A DNA stretch of 64,000 nt from Salinimicrobium sp049680855 (GTDB taxonomy: Bacteria; Bacteroidota; Bacteroidia; Flavobacteriales; Flavobacteriaceae). Below, piece after piece: positions 42,576 to 51,520 of the stretch (position 1 is the first letter of the stretch; the number at the start of each line of letters is the position of its first letter). The notes beneath the pieces were generated by a model, which saw only the letters and a list, made by a program, of their open reading frames with translations, made no database searches and had not been told where the DNA came from. The translations under genes were made by a program, and so were the position numbers. Location of the stretch: the NCBI RefSeq assembly GCF_049680855.1, contig NZ_JBMPGS010000001.1, positions 186,001-250,000 of the forward strand. Reading direction: 5' to 3'.

Positions 42576-44033
42576 TTGTTGATGCTCAACGACGTCCAGT
42601 TAAACAGTATTTTAGAAGACTTTGATGTTGCTTACTGGAACATAAACCTTCTCACAAAAGAAATTTCCTGGTCTCCTCATTTTCACACTTTAGTAGGAAA
42701 ATCTGAGCTTCCCGAAGTTAACTGCGATCATTTCGTCAACGAGATCCTACACAAGGATTTTAGATATGATTTCAGGGAAAATTTCCAAAAGCTGGTTTCT
42801 GAAAACGAACCTTTTAGCCAGGAACTAAGGATAAAGCTGGAGAATGGCAAGTTTCGCTGGTTTGAATGCCGTACGTTAAAGAACAGAGAAGGTTCCAATG
42901 TAGATTCCTCAGTACTTTTATTTGTCAACATTCACCAGGCGAAACGGGATCAATATACAATCGAGGAAAATTTCTTTTACTACAGGGAAACGGCCGAAAT
43001 GACCTCTACCGGCGGCTGGTACCACGATGCCGAGACTGGAGCTGTTTACTGGGACGAGGTAACGAAAAAAATCCTGAACTGCCCGCATGATTATGAACCT
43101 GTTCCCGGAGATAAAATGAAATTTTATGCCCCGGAACACCAGGAATTTGCAGAGGAAATCTTTAAAAAATGCTTAGAATACGGGATTCCCTTCAAGGTGG
43201 AAATTAAGATGCTCACCTTTCACAACAGTGAGTTTTGGATAAAAGCCACGGGGAAACCGGTCTATAATAAAAATCAGGACATCATTGGTATCCGCGGCGT
43301 TTTTCAGGATATAGATATTCAGAAGACCAACGAAATCAACCTTCAGAATTCGCTGGATATCATTGCGGCTCAAAATTCAAGGCTGTTCAATTTTGCACAT
43401 ATTGTTTCTCATAACCTGAGGTCTCACAGCAGTAACCTCAGTCTTATTTCTCAACTGCTATCAGAATCTAAAAGCGCACAGGACAAGTTGGATCTCCTAA
43501 CCAATATAAACCATATTGCCGGGAATCTTGAGGAAGCCATTCATCGGCTTAACGAGGTGGTAACGAAGCAGACCAACCTTAAAATGGAGAAAAAGACATT
43601 GAAATTCCAGGATGCCCTGGAAGTTGTCATTGCCTCCACTTCCTCGCTTATAAAAAGGGAAAATGCGCAGATCATCCCTGATTTCCAGAAGTTGAACGAA
43701 ATTACTTACAGTTCTGAGTATCTGGAGAGTATTTTGTTAAATTTGATCACCAATGCGATAAAATACTGTCAAAAAGGTCGCAAACCGGTCATCTACATTC
43801 AGACGTATGAGCAGAATGGAAGCCACTTTCTGGAAGTGAGTGACAACGGAATGGGTATAGACCTGGAGCAGTATGGTGACAAAATGTTTGGTATGTATAA
43901 AACGTTTCACCGGCACCCAGAAGCAAACGGGATAGGTTTATTTATAACCAAAAACCAGGTGGAGGCAATGGGAGGCAGTATTTCTGTTACCAGTACCGTA
44001 AACATTGGCACTACATTTAAAATTAAATTCTAA
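42576..44033 (+). CDS. PAS-domain sensor histidine kinase
   Basis: A 485-residue soluble kinase without membrane segments. Two PAS-like domains span about residues 10-125 and 135-255 (ISWSPHFHTLVGK and GVFQDIDIQKTNE). The DHp helix has the phospho-acceptor in HIVSHNLRSHSSNL. The ATP domain has LITNAIKYC (N-box), SDNGMGIDLEQYGDKMFGMY (G1) and GIGLFITKNQVEAMGG. It pairs with the receiver gene that starts 1 base after its stop codon. The signal is probably cytoplasmic. Confidence 0.92.
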   Translation: MLMLNDVQLNSILEDFDVAYWNINLLTKEISWSPHFHTLVGKSELPEVNCDHFVNEILHKDFRYDFRENFQKLVSENEPFSQELRIKLENGKFRWFECRTLKNREGSNVDSSVLLFVNIHQAKRDQYTIEENFFYYRETAEMTSTGGWYHDAETGAVYWDEVTKKILNCPHDYEPVPGDKMKFYAPEHQEFAEEIFKKCLEYGIPFKVEIKMLTFHNSEFWIKATGKPVYNKNQDIIGIRGVFQDIDIQKTNEINLQNSLDIIAAQNSRLFNFAHIVSHNLRSHSSNLSLISQLLSESKSAQDKLDLLTNINHIAGNLEEAIHRLNEVVTKQTNLKMEKKTLKFQDALEVVIASTSSLIKRENAQIIPDFQKLNEITYSSEYLESILLNLITNAIKYCQKGRKPVIYIQTYEQNGSHFLEVSDNGMGIDLEQYGDKMFGMYKTFHRHPEANGIGLFITKNQVEAMGGSISVTSTVNIGTTFKIKF

Positions 44034-44034
44034 A

Positions 44035-44448
44035 ATGGAACAGCCCATAGAATTAGCGTGCATCATCGATGATGACAAAATCTACGTGAACCTGGTAAAG
44101 AAGATCATTGAGATCAAAAAGCTATCCCGCAACCTTATCATCTTCAAAAATGGCAAAGAAGCACTGGAATATTTCAGGTCTATTCTTGAGAACCTCAATC
44201 AAAACCGTTTGCCAGACATTATTTTTCTGGATCTAAACATGCCTATCATGGATGGTTGGGAATTCCTGAGCGAATTTGTGAAGATAAAAAACAACTTCCA
44301 GAAAAAAATAACCCTTTACGTGGTGAGCTCTTCCATAAATCCCAGAGACCTGGAACGGGCGAAATCCTTCAATATGGTTACAGATTACCTGATAAAGCCT
44401 ATTGAATTAAAGCGTTTTGAGAAGATTTTCGATCAGGACGTAGCGTAA
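44035..44448 (+). CDS. single-domain response regulator
   Basis: A 137-residue CheY-like receiver with no output domain. The acidic pocket is CIIDDDK, the phospho-acceptor Asp is in IIFLDLNMPIMDGWEFL, and the conserved Lys is in YLIKPIELKR. Starting at 44035 places it 1 base after the kinase gene. It presumably passes phosphate from the PAS kinase or acts by protein contact. Its 3' end overlaps the convergent lspA gene by 16 bases. Confidence 0.92.
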   Translation: MEQPIELACIIDDDKIYVNLVKKIIEIKKLSRNLIIFKNGKEALEYFRSILENLNQNRLPDIIFLDLNMPIMDGWEFLSEFVKIKNNFQKKITLYVVSSSINPRDLERAKSFNMVTDYLIKPIELKRFEKIFDQDVA

Positions 44449-45074
44449 TCCTTCTGCTCCTCATTCTTCTTACTTTCTTCTGAAGGAAATGCTCTCTTAT
44501 TAAAGATTATAAGAAGGAAAACCCCAATGGTAATGGCAGAATCTGCAATATTAAATACAGGTTCAAAAAAGGTGAAATAATCACCTCCCCAAAACGGGAT
44601 CCACTCTGGAAGATAGCCGCTCCACAAAGGGAAATAAAGCATATCTACAACCTTTCCATGCATAAGTGTACCATAACCACCGGCTGCCGGCATAAATTCT
44701 GCTACCTGACTGTAACTATGTTCAAATATTACTCCGTAGAATACCGAATCTATAATATTCCCAAAAGCACCTGCAAAAATAAGAGCAATGGCAGTAATTA
44801 GAATCTTCGAACCGTTCTTTCTTACCGAATCCCACAACCAGTAACCAATTCCCACGATTGCCACCAGCCTAAAACTGGTAAGGATCAACTTCCCATACTC
44901 CCCGGGAATTTGAGCGCCCCAGGCCATTCCTTCATTTTCCACAAAAAGAATACGAAACCAATCAAAGACCTTGATCTCTTCCCCGAGGGCAAAAGTGGTT
45001 TTAATGTAAAATTTAGAGATCTGGTCGATGAGTAAAACCAGGATAATGATAACGGAAGCTTTCTTTAAAGACAT
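44433..45074 (-). CDS. lspA: lipoprotein signal peptidase
   Basis: Cleaves prolipoproteins at the lipobox in the inner membrane. The 213-residue form starts MSLKKASVIIILVLLIDQIS and has four membrane helices. The catalytic aspartates lie in FGNIIDSVFYG and VFNIADSAITIG. It is longer than the E. coli enzyme because of the loop around residues 110-160, which is usual for Flavobacteria. It would process the many lipoproteins encoded in this window. Confidence 0.94.
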   Translation of the reverse strand: MSLKKASVIIILVLLIDQISKFYIKTTFALGEEIKVFDWFRILFVENEGMAWGAQIPGEYGKLILTSFRLVAIVGIGYWLWDSVRKNGSKILITAIALIFAGAFGNIIDSVFYGVIFEHSYSQVAEFMPAAGGYGTLMHGKVVDMLYFPLWSGYLPEWIPFWGGDYFTFFEPVFNIADSAITIGVFLLIIFNKRAFPSEESKKNEEQKDYATS

Positions 45075-45113
45075 TGAATTGGAATTAAAACCGCTCAAAA
45101 ATACTATTTTTAT

Positions 45114-45731
45114 TTAGTTTTCCTTTACTCTTATATCACCGTTGATGGTGGTAATTTGAATGGAATGAGCGCCAAAGCTATTTTCAGGAATATCTACCTT
45201 GCCATGCCGGGAATTTGCTTCAATGGAGGCATCTTCAGTTTCTACCTCCACATTCCCGTCATAGGTATTGATCACAGCGTTTCCGGTGAAATTTTCCAGG
45301 GTACAGAATCCGCTTTTTAGTTGTACAAAAAGCTTATTATAATCCCCTTTTCCAATAACAGCAGCAAGATTAGAGGTAATCTCCACATTTAAATTTTGAG
45401 GAACTTCAAGCAGCACTTCCATAGCAAAAACTTTATGGGCGCTTAATTTATCAAACCCGCTTTGAAGTATTTCCCGGTAGCGGGAAGTAAGCAGTAGGGT
45501 GTTTCCCTTTACTTCGGCCTCCAGACTGATGTTGTTAAAGTATTCCCCGTCTGATTTTGTGCTGATGGTAATCTCATCTACCGGTGCAGCCGTAATGCTC
45601 ACCCTAAAGACTTCATCACTGGAGATCATGATTGTCTTGATTTCTTTCCCATCAATGATGCTGGTAGTTTCTTTTTGAGCAGAACCCAGAAAACTGGTAC
45701 AGGAAAAGAGCAGTAGAAAAAAATATTTCAT
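45114..45731 (-). CDS. exported DUF4097-like beta-repeat protein
   Basis: A 205-residue exported protein (signal peptide FFLLLFSCTSFLGSAQ; start at 45731). The mature part has strand repeats such as FVQLKSGFCTLENFTGNAVI and YDGNVEVETEDASIEANSRHG, ending THINGDIRVKE-like, as in DUF4097/head-GIN putative adhesins. Its role is unknown. It lies downstream of the dksA-like gene, separated from it by a terminator. Confidence 0.75.
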   Translation of the reverse strand: MKYFFLLLFSCTSFLGSAQKETTSIIDGKEIKTIMISSDEVFRVSITAAPVDEITISTKSDGEYFNNISLEAEVKGNTLLLTSRYREILQSGFDKLSAHKVFAMEVLLEVPQNLNVEITSNLAAVIGKGDYNKLFVQLKSGFCTLENFTGNAVINTYDGNVEVETEDASIEANSRHGKVDIPENSFGAHSIQITTINGDIRVKEN

Positions 45732-45745
45732 GGGCGAAGGGATAC

Positions 45746-45784
45746 AAAAAACGCTCCAAACCAATAAAGGAAAGGAGCGCTTTT
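45746..45784 (-). terminator. terminator of the ileS-dksA-like operon
   Basis: CGCTCC (45752-45757) pairs with GGAGCG (45774-45779), flanked by A-run and T-run. It follows the DksA-like gene on the minus strand. Confidence 0.7.
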
Positions 45785-45802
45785 ATAAAGAATAGTTTTA
45801 CG

Positions 45803-46186
45803 TTACCGCTGCATATTTTTAGCTTCAATACTTAAGGTGGCATGCGGAACCAGTTTTAATCGCTCTTTTGCAATTAATTTTCCTGTAACACGGCAAATAC
45901 CATATGTTTTTCCTTCAATTCGAACCAGGGCATTTTTAAGATCACGAATAAATTTCTCCTGGCGAATGGCCAGTTGCGAATTCGCTTCCTTACTCATTGT
46001 TTCACTACCCTCTTCAAAAGCTTTAAAGGTGGGAGAGGTATCATCTGTACCATTATTCCCATCATTCATGTAGGCGCTTTTGTACAATTCAAGCTGCTCC
46101 TTGGCTTTTTCAATTTTCGCAAGAATCAGGGTTTTAAATTCTGCTAATTCTGCGTCACTGTAACGTTCTTTTACTTCTACTGACAT
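45803..46186 (-). CDS. DksA/TraR family protein with degenerate zinc finger
   Basis: A 127-residue helical protein of the DksA/TraR family, whose members bind RNA polymerase in the secondary channel. The coiled-coil part is FKTLILAKIEKAKEQLELYK and onward. The C-terminal finger reads YGICRVTGKLI, then RLKLVPHATLSIEAK. Only the first of the four zinc cysteines remains; the others are Thr, Ser and Ala. The protein may keep the fold without zinc. It lies 4 bases downstream of ileS and is probably cotranscribed. Confidence 0.85.
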   Translation of the reverse strand: MSVEVKERYSDAELAEFKTLILAKIEKAKEQLELYKSAYMNDGNNGTDDTSPTFKAFEEGSETMSKEANSQLAIRQEKFIRDLKNALVRIEGKTYGICRVTGKLIAKERLKLVPHATLSIEAKNMQR

Positions 46187-46190
46187 GTTG

Positions 46191-49100
46191 TTAGTGTTTT
46201 TGAATAAACAATTTTGTTGCTACTTCATCAAAGTCAATATCAACACCATCGTTTACCGATTCTGCTAGGTCGAGATTTGCAGTAAGCGTTTCGTTTTTAA
46301 TATAATCTATATTGTTTTCAACAGCTTTCTCGACAATGCCGTCTTTTTGTAGGGTCACATTTATTTTGTCGGTTACTTCAAACCCAGATTCCTTTCTAAT
46401 ATTCTGGATTCGGTTGATTAGTTCCCTGGCAATTCCTTCCTGTTTTAGCTCTTCGGAAATTGTAATGTCCAAAGCAACCGTGATATTACCTGAATTTGCT
46501 ACCAGCCAACCTTCAATATCCTGAGAAGTAATCTCAACATCTTCAACGCCTAAAGTAATCATTTTTCCATTAATTCCAATTTCAATTTTACCCTCACGCT
46601 CGATGGTACTTATTTCTTCTGAAGTGAAATTGTTGATCTCTTTGGCGATGAATTTCATGTCTTTCCCAAAGCGTGGGCCAAGAGCCTTGAAGTTAGGCTT
46701 GATTTGCTTTACAAGGATACCCGAAGCATCATCTATTAGTTGCAGTTCCTTAACGTTAACTTCAGATTTTATTAATTCCGCCACCGCCAGGATCTCTGCT
46801 CTTTGCTGCTCATCCAAGACCGGGATCATCACTCTTTGCAGCGGCTGGCGTACCTTAATCATTTCTTTTTTTCGAAGTGAAAGTACAAGGGAAGAAATGG
46901 TTTGTGCCTTTTGCATTTGGCGCTCCAGCGACTTATCTATAAATGAGGCGTCACTTACCGGAAATTCAGCAATATGAACCGATTCAAAATCCTCTTTTTG
47001 AGTAGCAGCATTTAAATCTTTATAAAGCCTGTCCATAAAGAACGGTGCCACGGGAGCTCCCAGTTTCGCCACTGTTTCAAGACAGGTATAAAGCGTTTGG
47101 TAAGCAGAAATCTTATCCTGTTCGTAATCTCCTTTCCAGAATCTCCTGCGACATAAACGAACATACCAGTTACTCAGGTTTTCCTGCACAAATTCTGATA
47201 TTGCACGGGTAGCTTTGGTAGGTTCATAATCTGCATAGAAACCATCAACCTGCTCAATTAGCGTATGTAATTCGGAAAGGATCCAGCGGTCAATCTCCGG
47301 ACGCTGCTCTAAAGGAACATCGGCTTCAGAATATGTGAAGTTATCAATGTTCGCATATAATGTGAAAAAAGAATAGGTATTGTAAAGTGTTCCGAAGAAT
47401 TTACGGCGCACCTCAGATATTCCTTCAATATCAAACTTCAAATTATCCCATGGGTTTGCATTGGAGATCATATACCAGCGTGTGGCATCTGGTCCAAAAG
47501 CAGCAAGAGTTTCAAAGGGATCAACTGCATTCCCAAGACGTTTGGACATTTTTTGTCCGTTCTTGTCTAACACGAGTCCGTTGGAAACCACATTTTTATA
47601 AGCAACATCATCAAAGACCATGGTAGCGATAGCGTGAAGCGTATAGAACCATCCTCTCGTCTGGTCAACGCCCTCGGCTATGAAATCGGCCTTTTTAAGT
47701 CCGGCTTCTACTTTTTCCTTGTTTTCAAATGGATAATGCCACTGCGCATACGGCATAGAACCGGAATCAAACCAAACATCAATTAAATCACTTTCACGCT
47801 TCATTGGTTTCCCTGATTCTGAAACCAGCGTAATTTCATCTACCACATTTTTATGCAGGTCTACGCTATCGTAATTTTCTTCAGAAAGATCGCCGGCTTT
47901 AAAATCTGGAAAAGGGTCTTTTTCCATTACTCCGGCGTCAACAGCTTTTGCTATTTCGGCTTTAAGCTCGGCGACAGAACCTATGATGATCTCTTCCTTT
48001 CCATCTTCTGTTCGCCAGATTGGCAACGGAATTCCCCAGAAACGGCTTCGGGAAAGGTTCCAGTCATTGGCATTTGCCAGCCAGTTCCCGAATCTACCTT
48101 CCCCGGTAGATTTCGGCTTCCAGTTGATTTGCTGGTTTAGTTCGTACATCCTGTCTTTAACCTCGGTCACTTTGATAAACCAGGAATCAAGCGGATAATA
48201 CAAAATAGGACGGTCTGTTCTCCAGCAATTTGGGTAACTGTGGAGATACTTTTCTACTTTAAACGCCCTATTCTCTTCTTTTAATCGAATGGCAATTTCA
48301 ACATCAACAGATTTCTCCGGAGCTTCGCCGTTGTCATAATATTCATTTTTGACATACTTGCCGGCATATTCTCCCACTTCGGGACGAAATTTCCCCTGGA
48401 GATCTACCAGCGGTACCAGTTTGTCATTTTCATCTTTTACCAGCATCGCCGGCACTTCGGGCTGTGCCTGTTTTGCCACCATGGCATCATCAGCCCCAAA
48501 AGTAGGCGAGGTGTGTACGATTCCGGTACCATCTTCAGTAGTTACGAAGTCTCCCAAAATGACTCTGAATGCATTTTCAGGATGGTGATACGGCTGCACA
48601 AATGGCAGTAACTGCTCATATTTTGCATTTACAAGATCCTTCCCAACGAAAGACTTTCCGACGAAAAATGGGATTTTATCGCCCTGTTTATATTCCTGTA
48701 AAGCTTCTTCGTTTTCTACTTTTTTAAACTTCTTGTCAAACTGTTTTTCTACCAGGTTCTTCGCCACCACAATATTCATAGGCTCAAAAGTGTACTGGTT
48801 GTAAGTTTTTACAAGCGTATATTCAATTTTAGGACCTACTGTAAGTGCTGTATTTGACGGTAAGGTCCATGGAGTGGTCGTCCAGGCGATAAAGAACAGC
48901 TCGCCCTCTTCTTCGGAAAGAAAAGCAGGCAGAGTTTCCTTTTTTGCCTTAAACATGGCAGTCACAGTAGTATCTGTCACATCCTGGTAAGTCCCCGGCT
49001 GGTTTAGCTCGTGAGAACTAAGGCCCGTACCCGCTTTTGGAGAGTACGGCTGTATGGTATACCCTTTATAAATAAGGCCTTTCTTGTATATTTCGGAAAG

Positions 49101-49592
49101 CAGGTACCATACGCTTTCCATATATTTTGGTTTGTAGGTAATATATGGATCGTCCATATCTACCCAATATCCCATTTTTTCGGTAAGACCGTTCCACACA
49201 TCGGTATAACGCATTACGGCATTCTTACAGGCTTCGTTGTATTCTTCTACCGTAATTTTGGTGCCAATATCTTCTTTGGTGATCCCCAGCTCTTTTTCTA
49301 CCCCAAGTTCTACGGGTAAACCGTGCGTATCCCAGCCGGCTTTCCTGTTTACCTGAAATCCTTTTTGAGTCTTATAGCGACAAAAAATATCTTTGATAGC
49401 GCGCGCCATTACGTGGTGAATACCCGGCAGACCGTTTGCTGAAGGCGGCCCTTCAAAAAATACAAAAGGTTCTTTACCGTCACGGCTGCTTACACTTTTT
49501 TCAAAGATGTTTTTTTCCTCCCAAAAATTGAGAATTTCTTCTGCTATTTTTGGCAAGTCAAGTCCTTTATATTCAGGGAATTTTGTAGTCAT
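46191..49592 (-). CDS. ileS: isoleucine-tRNA ligase, eukaryote-like type
   Basis: Charges tRNA-Ile. The 1133-residue length and the ATP motif GPPSANGLPGIHHVMARAIK fit the IleS2 branch, which resembles eukaryotic cytosolic IleRS; the KMSKR loop is NGQKMSKRLGNAVDP. The editing domain lies around residues 200-420 (IAWTTTPWTLPSNTAL). IleS2 enzymes in other bacteria are naturally less sensitive to mupirocin; whether this one is cannot be told from sequence. It forms an operon with the DksA-like gene. Confidence 0.95.
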   Translation of the reverse strand: MTTKFPEYKGLDLPKIAEEILNFWEEKNIFEKSVSSRDGKEPFVFFEGPPSANGLPGIHHVMARAIKDIFCRYKTQKGFQVNRKAGWDTHGLPVELGVEKELGITKEDIGTKITVEEYNEACKNAVMRYTDVWNGLTEKMGYWVDMDDPYITYKPKYMESVWYLLSEIYKKGLIYKGYTIQPYSPKAGTGLSSHELNQPGTYQDVTDTTVTAMFKAKKETLPAFLSEEEGELFFIAWTTTPWTLPSNTALTVGPKIEYTLVKTYNQYTFEPMNIVVAKNLVEKQFDKKFKKVENEEALQEYKQGDKIPFFVGKSFVGKDLVNAKYEQLLPFVQPYHHPENAFRVILGDFVTTEDGTGIVHTSPTFGADDAMVAKQAQPEVPAMLVKDENDKLVPLVDLQGKFRPEVGEYAGKYVKNEYYDNGEAPEKSVDVEIAIRLKEENRAFKVEKYLHSYPNCWRTDRPILYYPLDSWFIKVTEVKDRMYELNQQINWKPKSTGEGRFGNWLANANDWNLSRSRFWGIPLPIWRTEDGKEEIIIGSVAELKAEIAKAVDAGVMEKDPFPDFKAGDLSEENYDSVDLHKNVVDEITLVSESGKPMKRESDLIDVWFDSGSMPYAQWHYPFENKEKVEAGLKKADFIAEGVDQTRGWFYTLHAIATMVFDDVAYKNVVSNGLVLDKNGQKMSKRLGNAVDPFETLAAFGPDATRWYMISNANPWDNLKFDIEGISEVRRKFFGTLYNTYSFFTLYANIDNFTYSEADVPLEQRPEIDRWILSELHTLIEQVDGFYADYEPTKATRAISEFVQENLSNWYVRLCRRRFWKGDYEQDKISAYQTLYTCLETVAKLGAPVAPFFMDRLYKDLNAATQKEDFESVHIAEFPVSDASFIDKSLERQMQKAQTISSLVLSLRKKEMIKVRQPLQRVMIPVLDEQQRAEILAVAELIKSEVNVKELQLIDDASGILVKQIKPNFKALGPRFGKDMKFIAKEINNFTSEEISTIEREGKIEIGINGKMITLGVEDVEITSQDIEGWLVANSGNITVALDITISEELKQEGIARELINRIQNIRKESGFEVTDKINVTLQKDGIVEKAVENNIDYIKNETLTANLDLAESVNDGVDIDFDEVATKLFIQKH

Positions 49593-49706
49593 TTACTCCT
49601 TCTTTCAAATGGATTTGCAAAATTAATGATTTTTAGCAAATAGAAAGATTTTATAAATAAAATCCTACTCCACGGCCAACTTTACCGGGTGAAAATGAAG
49701 AAGGCC

Positions 49707-49725
49707 TGAAAATGTCATTTTTGAC
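49707..49725. repeat. dispersed palindrome copy 3
   Basis: TGAAAATGTCATTTTTGAC, a variant of the same near-palindrome. Confidence 0.5.
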
Positions 49726-49865
49726 ACCTCTTCGTGAAAACAGTTTCTTTACTTATTTAAAAATATTACCGGTGCATTCTTAACACGCCGCGGAAGTCCT
49801 TGAGGATTTGCAAATTATTCTATCTTAGTAAAGACAAAGTAGCAATAAATGTAATAGTACGTTTA

Positions 49866-49894
49866 TTGAGAAATAAATTTACATAGTACGTTTG
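49866..49894 (+). promoter_or_regulatory. promoter reading into the cassette-like array
   Basis: TTG (49866-49868) is followed after 18 bases by TACGTTTG (49887-49894), a good fit to the Bacteroidetes promoter. The start of transcription would fall at about 49901, exactly where the first cassette-like block begins (TGTTGTAACAA). No gene lies between, so it could drive the array as integron Pc promoters do. Confidence 0.5.
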
Positions 49895-49900
49895 TATTTA

Positions 49901-49911
49901 TGTTGTAACAA
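49901..49911 (+). other. left end box of cassette-like block 0
   Basis: TGTTGTAACAA is the exact reverse complement of TTGTTACAACA at 50279-50289, the other end of the same block. Confidence 0.55.
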
Positions 49912-50278
49912 ATGCTGCTGACAAACAAAGCGCTGGAAAAAATAAAGCTGACTCGGATTAAAAACGAACTTCTATAATGTCCTTTTAGGAAAGAAAGATA
50001 AATTGAGCTTAAAAAGGGAAATGGTGGCGGACTTCTCACTCAGGCGGAGAAAAAATGAAGTGCTAAAAATTACTTTTTTGAAGAGGTAAGAAAATCAGAG
50101 TTTCAAATTAAAATATAACGGACTTTCTCACTCAAACGGTAAAAAATAATCGGACGCAAAAAAGCCATTTTTGAGAAGTAAGGAAGTTTAAATTAAACAA
50201 AGCGAATTCTCACTCAGACCTGGAAAATAAAAAAAGAAAACGCAGCCAACTCGGGCGGCTCACTCAGACGGGCAGCAC
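49912..50278 (+). repeat. cassette-like block 0: no clear gene, degenerate tandem repeats
   Basis: The block has only a 21-codon frame (49912-49977) and no convincing gene. From about 50025 it consists of imperfect units of 80-92 bases. Each starts with TCTCACTCA (at 50034, 50126, 50208, and a shorter one near 50258) and runs into an A-rich part with a palindrome copy (50157-50174). It may be non-coding RNA, a decayed gene or simple repeat expansion. Confidence 0.45.
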
Positions 50279-50416
50279 TTGTTACAACAACATATAAAAA
50301 CAATGCTTGAACCTGTCTTGATTCGAAACTCCGTGCTCGCTTGCAACGCCTGATTGTCCTGCGGACAATCAAGCTCGCCAGCTCGCACTGTTTTTATACG
50401 AGACGTTGTGCACAAG
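50279..50416 (+). other. attC-like recombination site A (138 bp)
   Basis: An imperfect inverted repeat. The left arm TTGTTACAAC...TATAAAAACAATGC pairs with the right arm GCACTGTTTTTATA...GTTGT. The centre holds a perfect hairpin GATTGTCC-TGC-GGACAATC. The single mismatch in the inner arm (A against C on top) becomes a T-G pair on the bottom strand, as expected for integron attC sites folded from the bottom strand. The right end box GTTGTGCAC (50405-50413) is 22 bases before the next gene. The boxes do not match GTTRRRY. Confidence 0.55.
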
Positions 50417-50434
50417 CTCTAAATAATAATTTAC

Positions 50435-51010
50435 ATGAAACAAATTGAAAAATTAGATATTTTATTAAAAGAACTTTATAAAGAGCGCTTTAATAATCAA
50501 TATTTTGATCCAGAAGAAATTTATGGCTCCCTAAACATTGATATCAGTGAAAATGAACAAAGTTTAATCCTTGAAAGATTAGAAGAGTTAGGGCTAATAA
50601 AGACTTTTTCAACGAAAGATGGAGATGGCGCCAAAATAACAAGTTCTGGAATCGAGTATTGTGAAGAAGATTCATTTAGCGAAAAAGGCAGTCCAGTTAT
50701 TACTAATAATTATCAATATTCAATAAGTCATAGTCCAAATTCTAATATTGTAAGTCATTCTACAGGAGTTAATATTGGATCCGATATTCAAGAAATTAAT
50801 AACCTTTTAAATAATATCTTAAGCAGATTGAATGATGATGATAAGGTTGATCCAACTAAAGAAAAGGAAATCAAGGAATGCATTGAGGAAATAAAGAATA
50901 ATTTAGATAAAAATAATATTCCAAAATTTGGTATCCGGACTTTGATAACATTGTTAAGCAATATCTCTTCAGTTGGAAGTTTTGCTGTTAGCTTATCACA
51001 ATTTATTTAG
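50435..51010 (+). CDS. unknown 191-residue protein with winged-helix-like start and hydrophobic end
   Basis: I do not recognise a named family. Residues 1-75 look like a small winged helix (LDILLKELYKERFNNQY, ENEQSLILERLEELGLI). Residues 80-115 are Asn/Ser-rich with NNYQYSISHSPNSNIVSHS, a beta-like pattern seen in small effector-associated proteins. Residues 115-160 are a charged helix, and the C-terminus is hydrophobic (LLSNISSVGSFAVSLSQFI), possibly membrane-inserting. It is AT-rich compared with the housekeeping genes and starts 22 bases after the end box of site A, as cassette genes do. Confidence 0.7.
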   Translation: MKQIEKLDILLKELYKERFNNQYFDPEEIYGSLNIDISENEQSLILERLEELGLIKTFSTKDGDGAKITSSGIEYCEEDSFSEKGSPVITNNYQYSISHSPNSNIVSHSTGVNIGSDIQEINNLLNNILSRLNDDDKVDPTKEKEIKECIEEIKNNLDKNNIPKFGIRTLITLLSNISSVGSFAVSLSQFI

Positions 51011-51019
51011 CACCAAAAA

Positions 51020-51508
51020 ATGAATTATACCCAAGATATAATCTTAGAAATAATTGAGGCTTCATTAGACAGATAATTTGAGCAGGATTCGAAAATAATA
51101 CTTAAAGAATATGATCTTCACGAAAGATCCATAACACATCGACTAGCAATATATTTAGAAGATCAATTTAAAGAAACCGACTATATTGTTGACGTAGAAT
51201 ATAATCGAATGAGAAATCAATACGGGGAAGATATTATTGGAAATGAAATCGGAAAAAGGCTCGATCTAGAAAAGTATGGAAAAAGTAAAAATTCTGTTTA
51301 TCCCGATATTATAGTCCATAAAAGAGATACTGCCAACAATTTACTTGAATTAGAGGTTAAGATGCAATGGAAGAATGATAAAAAGATGTTCGACCTCCAA
51401 AAAATTAATGAGTATATGTCTCAATTAGAATATGAGTTTGGGGTTTACTTAGAATTGGGTTCAACAAGGGCTGAATGTAGTATAGAATTTGGTCCTTTTG
51501 AAATTTAG
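51020..51508 (+). pseudogene. PD-(D/E)XK nuclease-like gene interrupted by an in-frame TAA
   Basis: An ATG at 51020 opens a 162-residue frame that is interrupted once, by TAA at 51074-51076 (codon 19). A single base change from CAA would explain it. The frame then stays open to 51508. The core YPDIIVHKR, then LLELEVKMQW gives the D...ExK pattern of PD-(D/E)XK nucleases. Translation could restart at 51209, but that loses the first helices. It is 9 bases after the preceding gene in the same block. The target and activity are unknown. Confidence 0.6.
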
Positions 51509-51520
51509 TACAAAGAGCCA

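Larger units (their letters stand above)
49593..49900. other. non-coding stretch upstream of the cassette-like array
   Basis: No gene is visible. It holds the ileS promoter region, a copy of the dispersed palindrome at 49707-49725, and two direct repeats of ATAGTACGTTT (near 49853 and 49884). The second repeat forms the -7 box of a plus-strand promoter. Confidence 0.5.
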
